Shown here piece by piece: positions 33,426 through 56,500 of a DNA stretch of 64,000 nt (within the stretch, counting starts at the first letter, position 1; each line of letters opens with the position of its first letter). The DNA lies in the NCBI RefSeq assembly GCF_000003815.2, contig NC_049983.1, positions 5,513,042-5,577,041 of the forward strand, in the 5' to 3' direction. The position numbers and the translations under genes were made by a program. Under the pieces are notes generated by a model. That model was not told the origin of the DNA. It searched no databases and was given only the letters and a program-made list of their open reading frames with translations. This DNA is from Branchiostoma floridae (taxonomy: Eukaryota; Chordata; Leptocardii; Amphioxiformes; Branchiostomatidae).

Positions 33426-34318
33426 CAACTTTAGCTTCTAGTCTATATACTGTACAGCGTCCCAACATGTCTAACTTGTTCACCTGACTGGGGGAGTTTG
33501 GAGAAATGTATAGTTATTTTTATGTACACTTCATTGGTTTTACAATAAAAATGACATTAACCCCCAGTCAGGCTCACTCCTATCTTAGCGTAGTAGATTA
33601 AAGACGTAAATAAAGAGAAATGTTTATTTGTTTTTTAGTCCTAGCAGTAGTATTAGCGAACGGTCCCTCATATGCAGAGGGACAGGCGGTGCGTTAATTA
33701 GGAACAGACGGACTGGAGGTCAGCTAGCGTGCGGTCACTCCTTTCCAGATTCAAACTAGAGCGGCCACGGAAAACCCGCCCACCCACACCTGTTATAACT
33801 AACGAAGCAGACCCGATTGTATATATGTTACTTCTCCTGTGGAGAAATGTATAGTTATTTTTATGTACACTTCATTGGTTTTACAATAAAAATGACATTA
33901 ACCCCCAGTCAGGCTCACTCCTATCTTAGCGTAGTAGATTAAATACTTTTTTCAAGCTGAAAACTTTTTTTCTTTATGTTTTGGATTAGCCGTTACCTTT
34001 ACCCCAACCATTTTACAACTTTTATTTTTATTTTTATTTCGCCCTCTCGCTCCATATTTTTTATGAAAAAATCCGTGAACCAAGAAATTAAATTGGTGTG
34101 GCCTAAGTCCAAATTTTAGCAAGAAAAAAGGGGCTTTTTGAATCTCAAACTAAACTTCTCAACCATGCACCTTCAGTTTGTATATGGTTATGAACATGAC
34201 AATGTTTTGCTGATTTTAAAGCACATTTATAACAACATTGTTACAAAGTGTAATAAAATGGACCACAAAACACTAAGTTTGTCCTCATTGAAAGAAAAGA
34301 AAAGTCTATTGTTAGCCA

Positions 34319-34398
34319 AGCTACCTAGTTTCGTCTACCTTTAATATGTGATATTTTGCTTACCTAGTTTCGTCTACCTTTAATATGTGATATTTTGC
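34319..34398. repeat. Perfect tandem duplication, 39-bp unit twice
   Basis: TACCTAGTTTCGTCTACCTT and the 19 bases after it occur twice in succession. A separate 24-bp unit (GTTTTATATTGCTGTATCAC...) is doubled at about 34830-34876. Confidence 0.85.
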
Positions 34399-34593
34399 TG
34401 CATGGCATTTAAAGCGGAAGACATATCATATGAGGGCTGCATGCGATCAATGTTTTTGTAATTGTAATTACCAGTACCTTTGTGTAATACTGTTCTGAAC
34501 TCAGTTTAAGATGTCGGGATCCCCCATACAGACCCTCTGATGATAAGTAGTGTGTTAATTTTTCATGTTGCAAGTTCACTGTACAATTCCTAT

Positions 34594-34799
34594 TGGGGGG
34601 TCTGCATGCTCTTTTCCGTAAGGCGTAGGCAGGCCTTTTTAATTTCCCGTACTTCGTAGGGAAGCTATTTCATTTGACGTAATTTGTAGTGGAATGAAGC
34701 GTAAAGCGTTGGTAGCCTTTGTGTATTTTACGTAAAGCGTAGTCAGCCATCCCAAATTTAGCGTAAAGCGTTGTCAGGACCCCCCATGCAGACCCTCCT
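34594..34799. mobile_element. Inverted-repeat element, GGGTCTGCATG family, copy 2
   Basis: The ends GGGGTCTGCATG and CATGCAGACCCTCC match the copy at 19731-19888, as does the subterminal TCTTTTCCGTAAGGCGTAGG. TATTGG stands at both flanks and may be the target duplication. The interior repeats GTAAAGCGTTG/AGTC motifs three times. A degenerate relative of the end lies at about 34520-34538. Confidence 0.6.
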
Positions 34800-34899
34800 A
34801 TTGGATGATGAAATGTATTGAAGTCCACATTGGTTTTATATTGCTGTATCACCGTTTTATATTGCTGTATCACCTTACACTAAGAAAGATCGAGAATCA

Positions 34900-35483
34900 T
34901 ACATACACCTCACTCAATGACTAGGCATAAATTGTTCATGCCCAGGATGAAGGAGTAACCCAGTTCTGAGTACTCATGTATTGCGTAATCTGTGACGTCA
35001 CGCTCTAGTCACTCACCCTCTCCCCACAGTAATACTCCCAGCATGCTAAAATACATTAAAAAATTTGCGTTGAAATATTTTTATCATCATCAGATGACAC
35101 TATATGATTGAAATATGTATATGATGGGATATACTTATGATATCTTTAGTTTTGAAGGAATAAATTGTCGAGTAGATCTAAAGAATGTGAGGTTAAAAGA
35201 GACATTGCAGACTGGGGTAAGAAATATCCCCTCGAAAAACTTGGCGCGCTGTGACCTGAGGTGTGCCGGAGGTGGTCGCAAGTTCCGCCGTAACACATCA
35301 TTGCGTCCTGTTGCTTCAACGTTTACAGTCTACAAAACCGTGTTCTAACAAGAAGAAACAGTTTATAAGAAGACTATCTCCTTAGCGAGACAGTGCGGTT
35401 GTCATCGTTCCGTCAAGATTAAGCGCACGTTGCCAGAGAGCTCGTCGGGCGAACCCGTGGTGAAAGCCCGAAGTCCCGCCAAC
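34900..35483 (+). promoter_or_regulatory. Upstream region and leader of the TGR gene, with a perfect CRE
   Basis: The palindrome TGACGTCA at 34993-35000 is a consensus CRE, 484 bp before the start codon. Nearer the gene the DNA turns GC-richer (35230-35480), as in a 5' leader. An in-frame stop at 35346-35348 and no earlier in-frame ATG support the start at 35484. No NRF2-type element could be called with confidence. Confidence 0.4.
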
Positions 35484-47014
<11,531 letters not shown>

Positions 47015-48041
47015 ACCCCGCTGTTGCCCGTCCCCTAAAGACCAAGAGCCACCTCTAAATAAGTAAAGACACAAACTGGAGCCAGTTTACTCCTAAGACT
47101 AGCAGAACTAAACTTACCTAGTGATACATATATCTTTAAAGCTTAAGCTTTCGTTTCAACAAAAGTAATGCACACTTAACAGATTATCAACTGATCTCTA
47201 TAGGTGTACATTACTTGTGTTGGAACAAAGGATAAAACTTTTCAATTGCAGGACTTGTCAATGAATGAAAGTACAATTGAATGATACTGTCATGTCCATG
47301 TTATGAAGTATTAGAATCAAAGACAGTCTATTTCTTTGATCTAAACTTGAAATTTCCTCTGTAATTTATCTTCTCTAAAGCTTAAGCAAAAATCTGGCTC
47401 CAGTTACATACTTGTAAGAGGTGGTAGCGATGTTGGTCTGCAAGAAAAGGGGACATAAGCAATAGCGGGGGTAAAACTCCAAACTCGCCAAAGGTGGTGA
47501 CACACAGCACAGCACGTTCCTATCATAAAACTCAGCAATCTGTTCAACAATTTCCTACCATCAGGACAGTCAAAACTATTCAAGAACGGATTTGACCCAA
47601 GACTACTTTTAAATGGTAATTTGATAGAGGTCTTTGTGACAAACCTGTATGACATCATAATGCTATGGTCCCATTTGCACTGGTACCCCCGGACAGAATC
47701 TGAAGCCACAAATTTGTCCCGTTGGAGTACTGTCTTTTCATGATTAGCTCATGGCATCTATTTGTTGCCGGGTCCTAGTTTGATTTTAACTCTGAGTAAA
47801 AAAATGCAGAGGCCCAGCCGTGCCCCAAAATAGCCTAAAGTCTCAGGGTGTCCCATGCCTGAAAGTGAAGAAAAACAGTCAGTAAACAGCCTCAAAGGGG
47901 CCCCTATTTCCAAATGGGACCGTAGCATCCATTCTGATAGTTGCTAACAGAAAGTGCATGCTGTTTGCAACTTTTGTCAAACTGGTAGTCAAACATTCTT
48001 GATGGTCAGGACAGTTGTGTCATAACAGTTGATGAGTTTTT
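47015..48041 (+). other. TGR 3' untranslated region before the SECIS
   Basis: No coding potential. The SECIS position requires the transcript to extend through this stretch. CTTTAAAGCTTAAGCTTTCG and CTCTAAAGCTTAAGC are shared words at about 47136 and 47375, and GGAGCCAGTTTACT at 47079 pairs with CTGGCTCCAG at 47394, suggesting a small inverted element inside the UTR. Confidence 0.6.
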
Positions 48042-48119
48042 TGGTGACGTGCATTTATGACAGTCTCCTCTTCAAACCCAACTTTGGGCTAGAGGAGACT
48101 CGAAACTGCTGTGTTCACC
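48042..48119 (+). promoter_or_regulatory. SECIS element candidate for TGR selenocysteine insertion
   Basis: The core ATGA at 48057-48060 is followed by a 10-bp perfect stem (AGTCTCCTCT at 48062-48071 with AGAGGAGACT at 48091-48100). The apical part holds the expected unpaired AAA (48074-48076) and a CCC/GGG mini-stem, a type-2 form. The 3' partner is CGAA just after the stem. An outer GGTGA/TCACC helix closes the base. Order and spacing match eukaryotic SECIS elements, which recruit SBP2 and the Sec tRNA complex. It lies about 1.0 kb past the TAA. Confidence 0.85.
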
Positions 48120-48120
48120 A

Positions 48121-49279
48121 CCTGGCAAATTTATAATGTAAGATAAAGACGAAATGATACCATGTATCTTAAACATTGCACCTGTGTAAATGACTAGAAG
48201 CTCTTCCAGTAAAACACTTTGAATGAATTTGAAATGGTTTGTCTGTTAAAGATTGGTGAATACTGTTACAATATAGTACACTGTTTGGAAAAGTGGATCG
48301 AAGTCACAATTCATTCTTCAATCATATCATGTTGAATGTAAACTTTCTGTGATTTAAGAATTAATGGTTTCAGAAGTAATGCAAACTTTGTGTAGAAAAG
48401 TTACAGCCTTTGTGGAATTCTGGTTTTAGACTATTATTAGGGAATGTGTGAAATGGACTATGCCACTTTCCTATGCATAATGACTACAGGTAATTTGAAA
48501 ATGTGTTTTCTTCCTACACTTATTGTCGGTACTGTTTTCAAGTCTGTCAGTAATAAGATTGCCATTTGCTTGGTTAAAGTTATAAAAAAATTATTGACTA
48601 TTGAGTACTTCTCAGTCAAGGTTTGTAGAAATGACAAAATTATAAAGTTGAACATGTTTATTGTAGAATTGCAATTATTTTCAATTCACCATGAACATAA
48701 ACATACCTAACACTTGTAAACAATAATCATATAATATTTACCTCCACAATGCATAGCAAATAACGTGTCTAAGAACATTGTAAGATCATGATACAATATC
48801 ATATTGAATATGCTTTTTGGGCACTAATAGGACTCTGCCTACGCAGGTTGTCTTACTGAAATTAAACAAAGATTTACCACAATTTCTTCATTCTTTTGTA
48901 CCCTGCGTTTATCTTTTTATCACACAGCAGTTACAACTAATACTTTTCACAAGGATCAATACATTACAATGTAGGTTACATACTCGAGTACTAGTCACAA
49001 AAGTATGTATTACAGTTAAAGTCGTGTGTNNNNNNNNNNNNNNNNNNNNNNNNNNNNNNNNNNNNNNNNNNNNNNNNNNNNNNNNNNNNNNNNNNNNNNN
49101 NNNNNNNNNNNNNNNNNNNNNNNNNNNNNATGCTGCTGATCCTGTGCCTTAAAGAAAGTCACTACATGACGTTCCCAACTCCGCCCACAAAAAAATAGCC
49201 CATAAAGGCAGGGCCCCTTTCTTCAATTGTGACGCTAGCACAAGATATCAACAGTGAAGGTAAACTACAATCAGATTTA
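48121..49279. other. Intergenic, with assembly gap 49030-49129
   Basis: AT-rich DNA between TGR and the transporter's repeat array. No gene is recognised. One hundred N lie at 49030-49129. Confidence 0.5.
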
Positions 49280-50515
49280 GTCGGTTGACAGGGCTATCTA
49301 ACCAATGCTCCAGGCAGATCTTGTCGTGTAGACACAGCTCGACAGATACAGAAGGTTGCTATGAGTGAGACGATGATCATGAAGTTTAGTACAGTCAGAT
49401 GATTTGACAGGGCTATCTAACCAACGCTCGAGGCAGATCTTGTCGTGTAGACACAGCTCGACAGATACAGAAGGTTGCTATGAGTGAGACGATGATCATG
49501 AAGTAGAACAGTCAGACTGGCTAGTTGACGGCTATCTAACCAAGGCTCCAGGCAGATCTTGTCGTGTAGACACAGCTCGACAGATACAGAAGGTTGCTAT
49601 GAGTGAGACGATGATCATGAAGTAGAACAGTCAGACTGGCTAGTTGACGGCTATCTAACCAAGGCTCCAGGCAGATCTTGTCGTGTAGACACAGCTCGAC
49701 AGATACAGAAGGTTGCTATGAGTGAGACGATGATCATGAAGTAGAACAGTCAGACTGGCTAGTTGACTGGGCTATCTAACCAATGCTCCAGGCAGATCTT
49801 GTCGTGTAGACACAGCTCGACAGATACAGAAAGTTGCTATGAGTGAGACGATGATCATGAAGTAGAACAGTCAGAAGGTTTGGCTAGTTCACTGGGCTAT
49901 CTAACCAAGGCTCCAGGTAGATCCTGCCGTGTAGACACAGCTCGACAGATACAGAAGGTTGCTATGAGTGAGACGATGATCATGAAGTAGAACAGTCAGA
50001 AGGTTTGGCTAGTTCACTGGGCTATCTAACCAAGGCTCCAGGTAGATCCTGCCGTGTAGACACAGCTCGACAGATACAGAAGGTTGCTATGAGTGAGACG
50101 ATGATCATGAAGTAGAACAGTCAGATGGTTTGGCTAGTTGACTGGGCTATCTAACCAATGTTCCAGGGAGATCTTGTCGTGTAGACACAGCTCGACAGAT
50201 ACAGAAGGTTGCTATGAGTGAGACGATGATCATGAAGTTTAGTACAGTCAGATGATTTGACAGGGCTATCTAACCAATACTCCAGACAGACCCTGCCGTG
50301 TATACACAGCTTGACAGATACAGAAGGTTGCTATGAGTGAGACGATGATCATGAAGTAGAACAGTCATACGGTTTGGCTAGTTGACTGGGCTATCTAACC
50401 AAGGCTCCAAGGAGATCTTACCGTGTAGACACAGCTCGACAGATACAGAAAGTTGCTATGAGTGAGACGATGATCATGAAGTATAGAACAGTCCGATGGT
50501 TTGGCTAGTTGACGG
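49280..50515 (-). repeat. Minisatellite made of the transporter's last-exon end, about 10 extra copies
   Basis: A unit of about 119-125 bp recurs ten times, then an eleventh time as the true last exon (50516-50688). Each copy spans the codons for FYFMIIVSLIATFCICRAV to the stop plus about 30 bp of 3' flank. Copies near the middle differ by few bases. Some copies carry amino-acid changes and one (near 50415) an internal stop that also forms a GTAAGA donor, so protein constraint is doubtful. The array lies just downstream of the gene's stop and would be in the 3' UTR if transcription runs on. Confidence 0.9.
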
Positions 50516-53500
50516 CTATCTAACCAATGCTCCAGGGAGATCTTGCCGTGTTGACACAGCCCGACAGATACAGAAGGTTGCTATGAGTGAGACGATGATC
50601 ATGAAGTAGAAGGTGCCCTCCCAGCCGTACCACTCTGCTATGGCTCCGATGATGGGGCCCTGCAACACGGTACCCACACTGCCAAAACCTGGGGGGAAAC
50701 AAGCATAAGAAAATTCTGTAATTCCAAAAATAAAGAAAACATATTGTCAGATATAGAACAAATAATTTGCTAACATTCCTGTGACTTCTCCAGTCACTGT
50801 CACTAAACTGCTTTGCACCAGCTCAGTGCCTATGACCTTTGAAAGTTTGTAGGTTGGTTCATCCAAGCCACTCCATGTTTTTGTTACCAAAAATATATAT
50901 GCACATGGCATATACAAAAAAAAAGACTGAAAGGTTTTTCAAACGTAGATACATACAGAATCCATCCTGTACTTGTAAAGCCCTCACCCATAACACACCA
51001 CAACAGCAATCGATGCACACTGTATCTGTCACAGTTTGGTTTAATATATAGGAAATGCAGTAGAAAATTTGAAAACAAAGCAAAAATGTATGGTTGAAAC
51101 CATACCATTGATAAACCCTGAGATGGCAGCGTGTGCGTTCCTCCCATCCTTGTCACCCAGCTGGGTGGGTAGCGACCCAGTCAGGATGGCATCAGGCCCA
51201 CAGTTGAACATCCCAGTCAGCAGCATACACATGACATTAAAGGTGGTATAAGACTATAAGGTGGTACAGTACACGACTTACCATTGATAAACCCTGAGAT
51301 GGCAGCGTGTGCGTTCCTCCCATCCTTGTCACCCAGCTGGGTGGGTAGCGACCCAGTCAGGATGGCGTCAGGCCCACAGTTAAACATCCCAGTCAGCAGC
51401 ATACAACATTAAAGATGGCAATACTATACTATTCTTACCATTAATGAACCCTGAGATGGCAGCGTGTGCATTTCTCCCATCCTTGTCACCCAGTTGGGTG
51501 GGTAGCGACCCAGTCAGGATGGCGTCAGGCCCACAGTTGAACATCCCAGTCAGCAGCATACACATGACGTTGAAAGGTATCCCCCAGCTACTGGTGAGGA
51601 GGAACATGATGAGGGACAGGGTGCTGAACATGATGACAGTGGATGTACCCTGGAGGCTGTCGCCATGGAACAATCTGTAAGAAATAGAAAATAAGGTCTC
51701 ATTGATGAGTTTTTTTCTTCCCATAGACTTCTATGTTATAATTTGTGGTTCACATGGGCGCGTTTATAATTCGCTGTTAGTGTACAACCGCACCACTCAG
51801 AACCCACGACTGTGTACCTCCGACCTAGCGCGCGGCTGCAAAACTTTACCTGCTAACTTCTTCAGTTACAAACAATCTTTCACCAATCTTACTTTTGAGA
51901 TCAGTTCCGCTGGCTAAAAGGGAATTTCTCACCGCTAAAAACATGCATCCAGGCAGCAGTTTATTTTTGGGTTTGGATCTCTTTTAGGGTACCCACAAAG
52001 AGACCAAAAAGGAGATTAGCAGAATACCTTAAACTAGGAAAGACACTGCATAAAATAACTTTATACAGTAAGTCAAATGAGCTGTAAGAACATTACTATA
52101 ATCAAGGAAGAAACTAGAAAGGCCGACATTTGCTTGAGAGCAAATACAGCATATTTCAGCCATCTCCCTCCCCATGCAACAATAGACTATTTCAAAATCA
52201 CCCATTTGAAAAATCACTTTTACTAATGGCGGTTTAACCCAAAAATGAATCTTACAAAATTCCCCCGTTCAACTTCAAGAATGGACTCCAGTGCACCCTA
52301 TGTGAATTTGCACAATAGACCAGTCCAGAAATACTCCCACTGAAACCTTGGCCTTTTGAATAAGAAACCAAATCCAAAATTGAATTCAGCAAAAAAGGTC
52401 CCAGTGCATGAAAAGGTATAATAGACCAGTCTAAAAACACTTCCACTAAAAATTGAATTTTGAATCATCACCACCCGTCCAAACTGAATTTGAAAAAATC
52501 CCCCTTCCGTGTGCAAAAAATGGATTCTTCCATGTAAAGTAGAGCAGTCCAAAAATACATCCGCTAAAATAGGACTTTGACATAATCACTGAAGTCCCAA
52601 AAATGGATTTAAAAAAAAGCCAATAGATTTTTAAAAAATCCCCCCTCCATGCAAGAATGGACTCTTCCAGCACACCCATTTAAAATTGCAAATTAGACCA
52701 GTCCAAAATAACCCTGCTGAAAGACTTTGACAAACTAGAAGTCACCAAAGTCCAAAATATGAATTTAAAAAAATCCCCCCTCCGTGCGAGAATAGACTCT
52801 TCCAGCACACCTTCTGTAAAACTGCAAAATAGACCTGTCCAAAAATACACCCACTGAAAGACTTCACCAGTCCGAGGATGAATTTTAAAAAAAATGAACC
52901 CCTCCGTGTAAGAATGGACTCTTCCAGATAACACCGGACTCGCTGATTGGCTGTCACCCTCCCCCCCCCCTCTTTAGGATATAGATTCAGGCTAAGTGAT
53001 TGGTTACCTATCTAATTAGATTAAATAGACATATATGCCAGAAGGTGCAATCTGCAGCTGGGGTCAACGACCTTAAGGTCATTGACCCCTGTGGCTATTG
53101 GAAAAAAAATCCCCAAATCTATCATTTTGACGTAGTCTATGACAAAAATTATACATGTGTCATTTGAATGAATATCTGGTGCACCATTTTACCAAAATTT
53201 AGGTCATTTGGTTTTAAAACCAGAGCACAAGAGCCAAAAGTGTACTTTTTGGTCATAAAATGGCCAAATAATCGTAAAATTAAGCATTTTGTTGTACTGT
53301 ATGCCTCAACTGTTAATGAATCCATGTGCGCATATGTCTAGGGCACTCCTATACTAAATTTCAGGTCATCCGGTTCTAAAACCAAGGTACAGGAGCCAAA
53401 AGTGTCCTTTTTTGGTCAAAAAATGACCAAAAAATCGCAAAAATAAGCATTTCGTTATACTGTACACCAAAAGTGGTATTGAATTTGTATGGGGGAATTA

Positions 53501-56500
53501 TCAAAGCACATCTGTGACAAATTTCAGCTCATTCGGTTATAATACCAGGGTACAGGGGGCCCAAATATACAGTTTTGGTCTTAAGATGACCAAAAAACCT
53601 TAATAAAATCATTTTAAAGGTAGATATGAAAAAAATGAAAAAAACGTCTGGGGATATTGACCCACTCTACCCTTGTGTCAAATTTCAAGTCAATCGGTTC
53701 AGGAACAACGGAGATACCGTGTTCCGAAGATTTGACAGGAGAAAGAAAGAAAGAAGAAAGAAAGAAACATTACGAATACAATATATTTCACCATACCTAT
53801 GGTATGGCTGAAATATAATAAAGATGCCAGTACAATTATTGATCTAATGGCACGTTAAGTTATCAACAGATTGTTGGCTGGTGAAAGTACCATTTTATCT
53901 AATTTACAAAACTGGCAAATGAAAATATAAAGTGTCACACAAAATAATACGCATTGTTCATATTCATATTCATAACAACAGTATTCAATGTGAACTACAT
54001 TGCCAAATAATGGTTTTCTAGAAATGTACTAAAAACAGCATAGAACATATTCAAAAATACATCTCAGAGCTACACGTCAACAAACAATTCACAGCAAGAC
54101 TCATTTATACTAGTTCATACTGAATATTACTCACTTGTCAATAAACACCCCCAGCGTTGCACTTCCCAAAACTCCACCAATCTCAAATGATGTGGACAGC
54201 AAGCCTGCTTGAGCCTTTGTGTAGTGAAGCTGGAAAATTTTATAAAAAATTGTTACAGAGGTTAAAGTGAAACAAGGCTCTCTTAAGTGCTTCTAAAATG
54301 CAAAAATGAACAACAAAAACTCAAGACAAGTATCTGTGCAGTTATTACAGCTTGTCTTACCTCCTGAAACAGGTACATAGGCAGCCACATCAGCAGACAG
54401 TACCTGACAATTTTTACAAAGAAGACTGTAGCAGCCAGCTCTGGTAACATTCTGGGAAAGATACAAAACAAGATAAACATCAAGCCACTGTCATGGCACC
54501 TCTGAACTGTTTAGTCAACTACCTGTTAGTAAGAATTATTGAAGATACCAAAAAGTATGGTTGTTGAATGTAGTTTTTCCCTGTCCTTGGTACTGAACTG
54601 ACATCATATTAGAATACAGTATGGATTCCTAATAATTATCTCAAATACCTTTACCTAAAACTCAATACTTTATTTTGAAGAGTATTCTGGGTGGAACTGA
54701 AGTACATTTTGGGTACCAGTACAGACAATTCAGGTACAGGTACAGTTTAGGTCCAGATCTGTGAAAACTTGTGAATGGGCAATATTCAAAACCATTGTTC
54801 AATTTTCTACAAAGGAATCTGTTCGGAGAATATCCGACTCCCACTGGCGACTTTTAAAATCCTGTCTTCCTATAAACTTTGACTGTAGATAGAAATGACG
54901 GTATAAACTCTACTCTACTTTGCTCATTTTTTTTTTACTGGTAAGCAGCAAAATGTGTCAATCCCTGCCAATATCTATCATTTTTTTTACAAGGTCCCAA
55001 ATCCAGTCTGCTAATTTTTTTCAGGTCTGTTTTTTTAACAGGCCAACAAGATAATTGCATTCATAAAACTTCAGAAACTAATTTCATAAACAGATAAGTT
55101 AAACAAAATCATCACTTTGAAGACAACAAAACTACCACCTACTTTATTCCCAACAGCTGCCAGAATTTGAGGGAGTTGCCATTTCCTCCTTTGGTCACTG
55201 GCTCTGGATCTGACAAATTATGGAGTACATGTAGGTATTAAAAATAGTTTGGCAGGTATAAACACATACGATATAATTCGGTAAAAATTGGACAGTAAAA
55301 ATATGTTGTAGGGCACATGCAGTTACAGGATGTTCAAGCCGACAATACAAATACAAATGTATGTAGCATCCAATAGTTTTGAGTTTTATTCAAAACAAAG
55401 ACATGCGTAAAAGTCCAACCCAATCTAATTAGTAAATACTGCTAGATTGCCTGGGATTTTTTGTAGGTTTCTTTTAAGTAGTGTTTGGTATATAAAAAGC
55501 TTTGCCACAAGTATGCGGTGTTTTACTGTAATAAAAAGTTTTTTGTTTCTTTTGCATAACCAGTAATTTAGTAATTACATTTGGCCCTACCAGTGTTTTA
55601 CACTAGCTACAAGCTTTGTAAGTCCAGACTGTAGGGTCTGATCTCACACTGGGATGAATCCTACTTTTTTGTTAGGCGTGTTTGCAGGAGGAATCATGCA
55701 GAGACTGCCCTGTTACTTCTACTTTATTCCTAGCAGATTCTGAAGCCACTCTGAGCAACTCAACTCATTCCGTGTGCTATTGTTAGAATGATGTGGTCCA
55801 TTTCACCCTGCATTCCCAATGCCAACATCTTGCAGACACTAACTACAACCACACATCTCTTACGTATGACATGATTAGCCTGTGTGAGTAAGTTGCTAGC
55901 AAAAACTTCAGGCAGTTCACACTCAGAAAGACCTTACTACCAGCATATAGAACAGGAGTCCTGTGTGATCTCTGGGCCTGCAGTGTTCTCATACTCTCCC
56001 CATATGGGGTGGACACCATGGGACGGGTATAGGAGGGGGATGACTTGGCAGCTGACACAGGGATTGGTAGAAAACTTGAATGGCATTGCGTTTGAATACA
56101 TGGGTATGCTAGCATGGGTACCATCCGGTAGTACATGTAGTTCGCTTCTGCTATCCGTCTGAAGATGACAACAAGCCCTCCGTCCCGCAAGCGGACATAG
56201 GGCATTTTGGGTGTTGGAACACCTGTTTGAACAAGCACGTGAACCTAGTCCTTTATCCGCAGATGTGTAGGGACCAATCAGCACCCTCGTATAAATTTGG
56301 ATGATTCCAGACGTTAGAGATGTCAGGGTTACCAGACAGAAAAGCAGAGAAGTGACTGTAAACAGTGTATATAAAAGTGGGAGGGAGAAGCAACTGTATA
56401 CAGTGACTGTGTATAATAAACGTCGGAGCAAACTACTGACCGGATGGTGCTCAGGCTATGGGTATGCATAATACATAGAATGAACAATGTGGAAAAAAGA

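Larger units (their letters stand above)
29612..33943 (+). mobile_element. Ngaro-type (DIRS order) tyrosine-recombinase retroelement, looks whole
   Basis: The element has split direct repeats in the order A1 - reading frames - B1 - A2 - B2, the hallmark of Ngaro/PAT-like DIRS elements. A1 is 29612-29783 and A2 33603-33774 (172 bp each). B1 is 33499-33602 and B2 33840-33943 (104 bp each). By eye each pair is identical, so the insertion looks recent. Parts: a gag-like frame, a reverse transcriptase-RNase H frame and a tyrosine recombinase frame. It lies inside the Harbinger-type MITE and shows no target duplication, as usual for recombinase-integrated elements. Confidence 0.9.
29405..34103. mobile_element. 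Harbinger-type MITE split by a nested Ngaro retroelement
   Basis: GGCCACACCGATTTAATTTC begins at 29405 and its near-complement (AAATTAAATTGGTGTGGCC) ends at 34103, giving inverted ends of about 37 bp or more. A 3-bp duplication TAA flanks both sides (29402-29404, 34104-34106), which fits PIF/Harbinger. The MITE's own sequence is 29405-29611 plus 33944-34103, about 370 bp. The rest is the younger insertion at 29612-33943. Confidence 0.8.

Noticed and set aside
52298-52957. Several overlapping minus-strand frames with repeated EESILARRGDF motifs
   Set aside because: They follow the degenerate tandem repeats, lack common frame across units and match no family.
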